A stretch of DNA of 64,000 bases, taken from Psococerastis gibbosa. Its lineage: Eukaryota; Arthropoda; Insecta; Psocodea; Psocidae. The stretch is from NCBI GenBank assembly GCA_963971405.1, contig OZ020487.1, forward strand, positions 43,435,039 through 43,499,038, written 5' to 3'. A program made the translations under genes and the position numbers. Shown here one piece after another: positions 41,301-53,300 of this stretch (its first letter is position 1; each line of letters starts with the position of its first letter). A model generated the notes under the pieces. That model saw only the letters and a list, made by a program, of their open reading frames with translations. It was not told the origin of the DNA and did no database searches.

Positions 41301-44300
41301 GTTTGGTAGTAGAGAACAGACTTTCTGTATGAGAGAGATGGGAAAATCGCTCCTTCCAAGGATATGTGTTTGAATTTCTAGTGCCACATCTTCAACAAAT
41401 TAGAGCTGTGTACTTCCAAACAGTAACATATCCTGTCGTGGCTGTAAAGTGTGACTGTTAGACTATCGCAGAAAGTGTTGAATAATCAGAAGTAAAGCCG
41501 CAGCGCCGGATTAACGCCTGTGGGGGCCGTGGGCACAAGATTGAAGATATGTGGGTGGCGGGTAGTGATGGGCGAGTTTGAAACGTTTCAATACAGTGTG
41601 TCAAACATCTAACTGTGTCAGAGAGTGTTGAAACACCTTTTCAGATCTCATGAAACTGAAACAGTGCCAAGTCGGTACTCGGACCTGGCCCAGCGCTGCA
41701 CTGACGCACTGACGCAGTGACGCACTGCCTTACTTGAATCTTGAGGCGAGTTTTGAGATAGTGACACAGGACACACTCGAAGATTCTATTATGTTTTATT
41801 TTTAAAAGATTTATGTCAGGCTTTAAAAGTATTGTTTGACTAACTCAATTTATTTTAAAGCTGTGATTGCATATAATAACGTTAAAAGACGTGTTGGGGC
41901 CTTTACATTTAGTGGTTTGAGTAAATCAACTTTGAATTTAAAATCTCTGAAGCAGTGTTGAGACAGTGAGTTGACACACTCGAAGATAGCCGACAGGACC
42001 CGAAGTATACGATACTATTATGTTTTATTTTAAAAGATTCATGTCAGGCTTTAAAAGTATTGTTTGACTAACTCAATTTATTTTAAAGCTGTGATTGCAT
42101 ATAATAACGTTAAAAGACGTATTGGGGCCTTTACTTTTAGTGGTTCGAGTAAATCAACTTTGAATTTAAAATCTCTGAAGCAGTGTTGAGACAGTGAGCT
42201 GACACACTCGAAGATAGCCGACAGGACCCGAAGTATACGATACTATTATTTTTTTATTTTAAAAGATTCATGTCAGGCTTTAAAAGTATTGTTTGACTAA
42301 CTCAATTTAGTTTAAAGCTGTGATTGCATATAATAACGTTAAAAGACGTATTGTGGCCTTTACATTTAGTGGTTCAAGTAAATCAATTTTGAATTTAAAA
42401 TTGTAAATCTCTGAAACAGTGCTGAGATAGTATCACTGCAACTTTAAAAATATGCAAGCGTGTAATATTAGGCCAATTCGACACAACTTTGACTGTACTA
42501 TGAACAGCAGTACGATAACAATCGAATGAAGAAAGTAGCATCAACTAGGATTTTATCAAAATAGTCGTTAGAGGTGTAGAGAACTACATAAATTCGTGGG
42601 GTGTATGACAATTAGCTTAGCGGGAAAAATTACTGTGTGTAGGATTCTAGCCTCTGTACGTTTCATTTTAATTGGTATATTGTTAGCTACAGTACATCTT
42701 GTACAACTGTATTAAAGTAGCTATACACTGTAGTTCCAATTGGCAGCTCATAATGGCTCATTTGCAGCATACTAAACCTATGCTGCATACATAAAGACAT
42801 AGCTCTGTATTGCAACATGCGTAAATGAAACGCATCTTTTGAAGTTAGTAGGCTTAGTAGATCTATTAGCTGTAAACAATTTTACAGCAGATCTTGGAGT
42901 ACGGTACCCAATTTCCAAAGGAGAGATGTAGGCCTATTTAGTTTTTAGAAATACAGTTCGCGTGTACTGAAAGTGTATAAAACGCAATATAATATAGGTA
43001 CATACTGTGTATTGTGAGGTAGGCTATTATCAAGTAGGTATGTAGTTATTAAGGATGTAGCAAATTATTAAAAATTTGAGAATTCAATAAATCACGCATG
43101 CCTTCCCCTGTAAATTATAAACGTTTCTGCTATTAAAATCGTAAACCCTCCTATTTTTGATCTAAACTTTTCGCCCCGGGAGTCCCCTGGGCAATATGAA
43201 TAGGTAGGTAAGCATTCCATAGTGAAATCTATACTTTACTGCAGTTAAACGTAAAACCCCATTATTTTACACTAATATTTTCAAAAAATGCAGCAAGTGC
43301 ATTTTTTCATTCATCATGTCATTTCGAATTTGAAAATAAAACTATGGGATCTTCCAAAAATTATGTTTACCCACATCCCTACAGTATGAAGTTATATATT
43401 GAATGATAAGGTGCCCATTCCACATACGTACAACGTCAACGAAAAATTGAAAAATGACGTAAATTGACGTGGTAGCAGAATTTTTAGTATGTCTTTAATG
43501 TCTGCTAAAACGTCATTTTTCAATTTTTCGTTGACGTTGTACGTATACCCCCCTAAGCAATAGATCTAGCCTCAACTGCAATGTTTAACTAATAGAAATA
43601 GAAGACAACAAAAATTGAAAAATAACAGACAAACAAAAAATATATTGGAAGTGAAACTACTGTTATGTCTAATTTGCGCATCAGTCTCCCTGAGAGTTGA
43701 GACCCTTACCCATCTCCCAAGAACAAAGAGCGCGCGGTAGGGGCTTCAAGGCGCAGTACTAGCACCCTGCATCATTGTATCAACATATGACACTGTTTCA
43801 TGTAGCTGTGTTGAAACATCGAGGTGTGTGTGTCATAGTGTATCAATGCAGCTTGGTGTTTCAGATTTGCCATCACTAGTGGCGGGTGCAAACTCTGTCT
43901 ACCAACATTGCAGGCTGCAGCAAAAAAACGTTTAATTTCCCGCCAATTTCAAAACTTAGTTTGGAATTTCAAAACTTAGTTTGGAAATTGTTTTCAACTT
44001 TTATTTATTTTTTATTTGTTTGTGGGGCCAGAATTATAGGTATTTTTTAGGGGCCGTGGGCCTGTGCCGGGGCATTGTCTTAACCGCTAGAAGAGGTTGC
44101 CTCTTCAACCTAAGTAAGTTTAATGTCAGTATTATATACACCATAAAATGCGGCAATATACTATAGGCTACGGCCTATTAGCGAAATTTTTGGCAGGTAT
44201 TTAATGGCTAGATATTTTGACTTCATTACATCGACTGAATGCAAGCACGGATAATTAACCTACCCTAACCAGTTATTTCGGCAAGTAACTGACGCCGGCC

Positions 44301-47300
44301 TTATCAACTAGTACAACAACATCACATAAAAGAGAGTCTCAAACTTGTCTCAAAATATATCACTTTCAAAAGAAATCAAGCAAGTGTTTACTACATCAGG
44401 TATAGATAGGTTATAGTGTCAATAGAAAGAATATCCCGCCACGCTGAAAGATTTGATATTAATATTCTATACTACCGCACGAGTACATGCAATATTTTAC
44501 AGCGTCTGCGCGCTCGAAAGAAAAGTTTTAACAACGATTTAATTAAATCTGAATTTAAACAGTACATGAGTATGTTTGGCGTATTCCTGGGGTTCCACTG
44601 AAAGTGTAGATAATATGTGTAATTTGGTGCAGGCGCAGGACCTTATTATAGGTACAAAACCGCCCAGTGGCCTTTGCGGTATATTATAAGTGGGATAGGC
44701 TAATAAATTACACTGATAAAGTTCAGTACCTTTAGAAAAAATTAAATTACTCATGACTTCGTGGAATTTCATTTTAATAAACAGTGTTTTATCAAAATAA
44801 CAACTAGAATTAATAGCCTAAAACCCAAATAATCATTAGAAAATTAACTTTGTCTACGAAACCCACAAGTGTTAGTACAAGCAAAGCTAAGTTGTAAAGT
44901 TAAGTTATTAGTATAAACACTAGTGGGTTTTGTAGTCAGAGTTAATTTTTTAACGTTTATTTTGCGTTTTCCTAATTCTAGTTCTTATTACAAGTTTTCA
45001 TAAAACACTATGTTTTTGTTTCTTAATCAGTACCGCACCAGTAAAAAAACCGTCGCACTACAACACATTTATAAGAGGCTACAGGTTTGAGGACTATCAA
45101 AGGTCCCTTTTTCTGAGTAACCCCTCTATTTCGGAGACTGTGGCGTGTACCAGCCCCGTTTCTCCCTACCCATATAGGTGATGGACCGAAACCCGGCGGA
45201 AAATTTTCTTTTATATCGAGTCTCAGAAAACTCTACCTTCCCTTTCATATTTCAACAATCCGACGATTAATACTTATCACCTTAAAGGACGATTATCTTG
45301 TTATTTTTTATATTATTATTGAATCGCTTCATATAGGCTAACTACGTCAGCCGATTCAATAATAACAACAAAAATAATAACTAGATAAGCTTCACTTAAA
45401 TTTAAGTATCAGCGTCGGACAGGGCCCAAGTCGGAGCCTTAATTATTAGGTAGGCCCTACCTGTCAATTAATAAATTTCCGATGTAGGTATATAAATGCA
45501 AAAACCGTTCAGAAAATTTGCAAAGGCATGAGCCAAGAACATACACTTTCTAAGTTTGAGCGTCAACTCAAATTATCACAAAAAATTATTGAAATTCGCC
45601 CAATCCTTGCGATTGTAGTAAAAAATAAAATAAATAAAAAACATGTAAAGACTAAAAAAAGCACCAACTAGGAAGCTCTACATCGATCATCGTGACGTAC
45701 TGTATATAAACTCGGGGACCCTCTTGCTTTGCACAGAAGGTATATTTATAGTCTAGGAAACCATGAAGCACTGCAGCTAGTTCCATTTACGGGCACAGTG
45801 CTGTGAATTCTACAATAAGACCGTAAGTTGTGGTTACTGCCATGCTTATTGGCTATCCGAAACAAAGTCTTCTTCGAATACGCCTCCGAAAGTAAATTTG
45901 CCGGCTAAGAAGACCATGCCATTGGCAACCATTAAGCACTGCAACTAGTTCCATTTACGGGCACAGTGTGGTGAATTCTACAATAAACTGTAAGTTGTGG
46001 TTACTGCCATGCTTATTGGCTATCCGAAACAAAGTCTTGTTCGAATGCGCCTCCGAAAGTAAATTCATAGGCTAAGAAGACCATGTCATGGGCATTACGG
46101 GCACAGTGCGGTGGATTCTACTAGTATGATCGTAAGTTGTGGTACTGCAATGCTTATCGGCTATCCGAGACGAAGGTTTGTTAAAATGCGCCTCCAATGC
46201 AAAGCAAGTCTGTCAGCGAGTCGTAGAAGTTTGTTGCAACAAAATTAAAAAAAAAAAAAAACAAGTAGGTCCTGTAGGCAAAGTTCGAAACGAAGAAAGA
46301 GACTCAAAATTGGCATCTTCACCCTATTTTCACTATTATTCCTACAGTCTTTACAAGCCCGAATATGGACGTCAAGTTATAGTTTAAATTTCAGACCTAC
46401 ATACGTCAACATAAAAATCAAACACATCAGTCGCTTACTTATTCTGAGAACTGGGTCTTTAGGCTTCACATACAGACAATATAATTTGGGCTACATAAAT
46501 AATAACTTTTATATTCTTACACTCAACTAGGAGAGTCCCGAGCCGCCTGCTTTACATGTCCTTCGAAAATGTAGCAAGCGTGGGACTCAAACCAACAACA
46601 TTAATGATTAAAGTCAGAGTCCACACCACTACTCTACATGTCCTGCCAAGCAGGTATCCTGTACATTGAAGCAGAGGCTGAATTATAAATCGATATTATA
46701 ATATGAAAATAAAAACTTAACAAATATATGCTTAACCGCTGATTACGAACTGTGGCCGTGTAAGGACCGTGCACACCACGCGTATAAATGCCATCATAGG
46801 AAATACCAGACGGCGCCGTCATGTTCCAGTGCAATTTATTATTATTATTATTACAAAGTTCCAATATTTATTCATTTGATGAAGCCACCCAAGGGGAAGC
46901 CTTGGAGTGGAGGTGATATTGCATTTGTTGAAAAAAAAAATAGTTTTGTTGCTAGCTACGGGCCTACTATAGCGATTATTGTTAATCGTAACCTGGGATT
47001 AAAAATGCAAACAAGATAATTTTATAATGGGAAGTGCTCTTCAAAATTTTTTTGTTTACATTTTTAACCCCAAGAATAAGGTAATAAAATAATCGCCATA
47101 GTAAGTCGGCTGGTGGATTAACCAGTAAGGAGAAAAAACAATACGACTTGAAATACCGTACGTTATTTCAGTTGTAAATTAAAAGGTAACACATGAATTT
47201 ACCCAATACAACCCCCATCCTAAGGAAAAAGAAGTATATAGCCTAGACGATTTCAACGGGTGAATTACCAAACTTGAGTAAAACAGAAGAATTGCGGTAG

Positions 47301-50300
47301 ATGGTAAAAAAAATCATTATTGATCACAAACTTGAAAGACGAGCAGTCAAGCAAAATAAACTAGAATTAAAAAAGGTAATATTGCAAAAATATTGCACAT
47401 AAAAACGGACCAAATAGGCCTCTTCATAGTGCGTCTTAATGCACTTAAAAATTCAGCAAGTGGAGCCACATGTGAGTGGAGCCATGTTCAGTTGAGCGTG
47501 GCTGCAACCATCGTTGTTAAGGCTACGCTGAAAATGGATTCCACAGGGAGCCGCCATGCAAAGTTGCATTGCACAAAAACATGGCGGCTTCCTTCGAACT
47601 CCAGTTTCCGTAGCTTCACCGACGATGCTGGGAAGCACCCCAAGCCTCAGCTGGATTCTTTTGAGAAAGGAAATACTACAGCATCCCCAATACCTGAACA
47701 TAATTTTGTTTATTGTGGAATAAGACATAACAGCCCCCATAAGATGATCTGGAAGAGTGACGACGCAGACGCTATAGAAGCAGGCTTCTACACATCGACG
47801 AATAAATAGAAGAAGCCAACTGCTGTAGCTCGTGAACTCACACGTGAATGTCGTCACTCTCCCAAATAATTTTCCTAGGTCTATATAGAGACAAAAGACA
47901 AATCAGTGTGGAAAATAAAATTGTACCCGAAATATCGAGCTATCATTGACGAATTACATAGTTAATGTAGGAAATGTTTCCCTACATTTTTATAGTATGA
48001 CAGCAATTACCTACAGTAATGGAACTAGAATTTTATAAAAAAACGGATATGGCAGTGTGGATGTGCAGAAGGAGTTCCATAAATGTGGCCAATAGGTGTA
48101 TACTGTGTATAAAAATGTAGAGGAATATCTCTTCCATTTAATAATTCCTCAATAACAGTTGTTCTATGAATATCCCATGTGAAATTTGAATTTGCGAAAA
48201 AACGGACAGTCCCGTTGCATCTAAACAAGGATCTCCCCAAATATTTGAAAAACAACATGGCGTGAAAGCTAATTGATAAAATTCTCGTTTCACAGTGGCA
48301 ATATTGGTAAAATCGCTCTTTGAGCACCTCCTTAAATATATAAATTTTTAATAATACACAATAGTCTACATTTGTTTACATGAACTACTGCTAATATATA
48401 AAATAAAATAACCTATAAAGAAGGAGCAGGCGACGTATTCCAGAAATAGGAGTTTATCGATTTTTTAGGATTAGCGTTCATAAGACAAAATTTATTGTGC
48501 ATTATCACAGTTTATATATTTTATGAGGTGTTTAAAGAGCATTTTGGTCAATATAACGACTATTAACAGAGAAATTAATTAATTATCCCTCACCTCATAG
48601 TGCTTAAAACATTTGGAAAAATTCCCCCTATATACGAAAGTATCAGGAGCCTGATCATGGCGATTATAATACCGGTATTTATTTAATCCCCTGGTATTAA
48701 AAATGCAAACAAGATAATTTTATAATGGAAAGTGTTATTCAAAATTTGTTTGCTTACATTTTTAATACCAGGGGATTAAATAAATACCGGTATTATAATC
48801 GCCATGATCAGCCTACAGGAGAGGCTGAGAGAATTGGTGCACGGACATACATAAATGACATAAATTTTACTAGCTGCCCCACTGAAAGCACACACCTAGA
48901 GTTTTAAATAGGAAAGATGGGACATTCGCTCTGGGCAAAATTTTTTTTTGTTTTATTTGTGATAGGCCTACCAGCTGACTGGTGGCATGAGAAACTTCAA
49001 CAAGTATTTTTTGCAACAGCAAAAGTCCCACCTCTTTTACCTGCGGAACTCTGCACCCACCCACTCACCTTACAAGGCTCCACATTATAAAACACATCCA
49101 ATGACAAGTACCAAAAAAAGGAAACGTCCAGTTCTCAGAGCAAGCAAGTGGAAACAACACCGGCGATATAAAAAACCCGGCACACAACTGAAACTTCTAC
49201 GTTGTCCTCCGCCATTGTCGAAGCCACCAGTAGTCTGTCCACCGTCGTAGCCGCACCACATCAGCAGACTCAGTCTTATGGGAGGACCATGCACCCAATC
49301 GTCGGACACGGGTGCTAACAAAGTGTACAGTAAAAGCCAAGAGTGAGCAGCAACATAGGGATAGGTAGGGGAAGGAGGCAGACACGATCAGGAGGAGTGA
49401 CAGACCTATGCAAAGAGCTGACGGGGCCGCCGCCGGGCCGCAGCCGCCGGTCGCCTCTGTGGTGGTGCGCTGTCGCTCGTGCCGCGGGTCCTTGGCACCG
49501 CCACCGTCGATGGTGTTGCCACTGAGCTCTGCGCTGTTCTGCTCCGCGTCTGACTCGAGCATTGATGGGGTGTGGACTTTGTGTTCGCTGACAGTGAAAC
49601 CGCCCGCGTTCGGTTCAGTCTCAGTCCCGTACAAAATCATGTTCCAACCTTCAAAATTACCTGTAAATAACATATCATGTTTAGTGTTGCGTAAAACGCG
49701 ACCTTGTTAAATCACGGAATAATCAGAAAAGTTGGTACCTAATTGGTTTGTTTGTTTTCTTAACAAAAGGTTAATAACATACAAACAATTTAATGAATGT
49801 ACGCGATTGACCTCTTCAGTCGCCTCAACGAGTAAATTAATACTTCTGTTGTGTTACGACACGTCGCCGATCGCATGGCGCGTGGAGACTCGCTCAAGTG
49901 CAAGCACGCTACCACCTTGCCATCGAAGCCAATTGTCATGAATTGTCAGGAAACCTGATAATAGTTTAAGAATTTGCATGGATTCACAATGCTTAAAGAA
50001 ATGTATTATGAGAGAACATCTTCAATTGCCTACTTTTGAAAAATTAAGTGCAATTTTAAAATGAAAGTTTGTTGAATTTTTAGAACTGCAGACGCACGAC
50101 AGGTTTTTTGGCAGTTAAAATTAAATGAAAATAGTCAGTTGTATGCAAGTCGCAATACTCATTGATGATGTACCGTTTTCCAAATAATGAAGAAGAACAT
50201 GCATTAAAAGTTCTAAAATATAGGAAAATATTTTTTTTTCTTAAATTATATAGTTATAGTTATAGTTAAATTATATAGTAAAGTTACCGAGGCATAATAT

Positions 50301-53300
50301 AACAGCATATTGGATGCACAATGTTTTCAGATTGGTCACAATGCAGGCTGCTGCATCGATAAGAAGCACTTTGTGATTAATTGCAAGAGTGGGCCGAAAG
50401 GCGCAAAATTTGCCCATATGGAAAATAATGACAATTTTCTTTCTTTTTGTGTCTCCACAAGCTATGGCTTATATTCTCAAGCTCTAAGTAAACAATTTAC
50501 TGGAATGACATGCTAAAATCTGTGTTCTGAAGATAAATGAATAAAATATTAAGTGCAATCAAAACAGTCGTGAATAAAAACAGAAAATATAACACTGATA
50601 CATAACTACTGTACTACACTCATGCGATATCTAACTCCATATTCTCACTTTTCTTGGCCCCCTGCCGAGAACGTTGTAACGCATTGTTATTCTTCTCCTG
50701 TAACGCCTTGGCGGCCATTTTGCCCTTTTTCTTGGACTTGGGCCTCGGCGGCGGGTCCGGGTCCTGACGTTCCGCCTTTTGCAGGACAATCAACTGGTTC
50801 CCGCCTTTGCCCAAAATGTCGGTCATCTTTCTGTACACGGGGTAGACTGCCTCAACCTTGGAGTAGCCCTGAAACGGGGCAGGCACTTTGGACGATTGGG
50901 ACAGGTTCCCCCTCGCCGTCAGCACGACGGACAAAGGCAAATTGGTGGTTGGCTGTTTCGGGGCTGGCCGCGGCTGCACCGCCTTGTAGAGCGGCTTCTG
51001 CTTCGTCTTCTTCCGACCCTGCGATGGAGGTCTGTACGGGGCGACTTCAGGCGCAGGCCTCAACGGCAGCTCTGGCTGTCCAGGCATTTGAGCAGTTCCG
51101 TAAAATATCAGTGACCATTCCTCCAGTTTTCCTATTGGTATCACTATCGAAATGCAGCGTGGAAAGAAAAATTATATTGTTACTGGGAAATTAAGCTTTT
51201 TCCTACATTTTTTCTGACATCGTGCATACAGGAAGAACATGATATTAATAAAGATGTTTCGGAAGCTCTATTTTGAATAGATTATGGCGGATACACAACA
51301 ACGACAAAGAAGGCACAGTTTAAATACAAAGCTCCGAACTCATCATAGAGCCAATCGTCGAGAACGGCAGGAGCACGTGATCACGTGAGCAGACCGACCA
51401 AGGCGACGATGGGCGGAGCAGTCCAAGAGGAACAGCAACAAGTGCTGACCAAACGCCTATAGTGGCTGGGGTACGTGCACTGTATGGCAGCTGATAGGGC
51501 CTAGAAAGCAGTCTGGGTGGTGGCCGCTCCCCAGAGTAAACCGAGCAAGGCGACGATGGGCGGACCAGCCTAAGCGGAACAGTAACAAGGGCTGGTCAAG
51601 CACCTAGCGCGGAAGGGGCACGTGTACCGTTTCACAGCAGATAGAGCCACGAAAGCTTACCGGGAGGCCACTCATCAGGGTAGACGACCCCTAGTACAAT
51701 GAAGGTAACGTTCGCTGGACCTACACCATGTGTTGGCCAAGTACTCAGAGGCTGGAGCACTTGAACCACATGACAAATGATCAGTAACTGACAGAGCCAC
51801 GAAAAGTGCATGGGCGACCACACCCTAGGGTCAAACAGAACCAAGTTGGTCAATCTCCTAAAACTGACAATCTGTTGAATCACAGGAATCACAAGTAAGT
51901 CAACTCAGTATATATTCTTACCTAAAAACCGACCCTCGTTATGAATCTCCAGTTGCCAGATCCCGAACGGGACCTCCCCCCACGTGTGGACCGACATGAA
52001 CGGCCACGACGAGAAGGGGCTGCGCGAGGAGTCCTGGGGCCGCTTGGCGAGCAGCGTCGTGCGCGTACCGGCGGGCGAGGTCAGGAAAATCTGCAGGTCG
52101 CCGCGGCGCGATGATGACAGCGAGATCTTGGCCTGGACGTGTTCCAGGAAGTTGACGCCCGCGCACTCGGTGACCGTTAGGTTGAGGATCACCTTACTAC
52201 GGGCAGGGATGAGCCTGCTGAATAAATTTAGCAGATTAGACGGGTATGCCGAAGCAAAGAGTCCTATTAAGAGACTATCGGGCACGATAGCAACGACAGT
52301 TCCACGGATGTTACCACAAGTAGGGCATTTTACCGCATACAACTCGAGCAGCCGACCGCTTCCCTATCGAGCCCGCTACACTCCAATCCTCAGAGGTAAT
52401 CCTTTTCCCGAAGTTACGAATCGAATTTGCCGACTTCCGTTACCTTTTCAAATGATCAATTATCAAATTTTACCGTACATAAAAGGAGTGTTCTTCTATA
52501 TTTTGATACGCATTAAAGTAATATAATTGAAAAGGCGTTCAGGTTCAGCTCAGAAACTTTTCGCTTGCCCTCATGGATGGACAATTTACGTGTTATTCAA
52601 ATTCGAAACTTACATCTAGGCCTACTAAGTTTATTTTTTTAAGAGCAAGATGTAAAGCCAATGGTTAACAGTGGTGCGCGAGGAAATGGCTGGAGGAGCA
52701 AATAAAGGGAACACGAAGAAGAGGAAGACCAAGGAAGAGATCCAGGAGCAAGATTGACGATCTCAGAAGAGTGGGACTGGTACCAGAGGAAGTGATGAAC
52801 TATCAAAAGTGGAGAGACAGGAGGAAGTGGAAGAGACTGACGTATCACATCTGAGCACTGGATTGTTGATGATAAATTGCGCCGCCAATTTAATGAATTT
52901 ATGCGAATACCTACACTTCATGCGATCGGAGACGTGTCGTAACTCAAGACGAGTACTAACCTACAGAGGCAACTGAAGAGGTCAATCGCATACACACATT
53001 AAATTGTTTGTATGAGGTTAACCTTAAAAAAAAAAAAAAAAAAAAAACTTTTCAATCACCTCTGTACAGGTAATATCTGTGTTAAATTACGACAGGTCTC
53101 CAATTGCATTAAACTGGCATAAGTACCAGTGACAAGCTACCAGCAACTGTCCCATCGAAGGCAGTGGTCGACTAATTTCTAAGCAGAACACATTTTCTTG
53201 AAACTGTTCATTTCTCATATTTTGCCCTTAAACTGCCCACCGGCTCGTTAACAGTGCATTTTCAGTATTTATGTGTTCGAAATTGAACCAGGTTGTTTGC

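Larger units (their letters stand above)
41563..43878. mobile_element. hAT-like element, 2316 bp, with 8-bp target duplication
   Basis: The left end TAGTGATGGGCGAGTTTGAA and right end GTTTCAGATTTGCCATCACTA are imperfect inverted repeats. A perfect 8-bp duplication GTGGCGGG lies at 41555-41562 and 43879-43886. No transposase frame is seen, so it is non-autonomous. It contains a tandem repeat (41770-42420) and MITE P11. Confidence 0.85.

Noticed and set aside
47393..47857. Overlapping long open frames on both strands
   Set aside because: No recognisable domain, no splice borders and no phase link to furin exons; recorded only as unassigned.
35396..49405. Additional cysteine-rich furin exons
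   Set aside because: I scanned the - strand for C-x2-C and CH--C--C patterns with splice borders and found none; direct splicing of 49406 to 35395 keeps phase and restores the expected Cys spacing.
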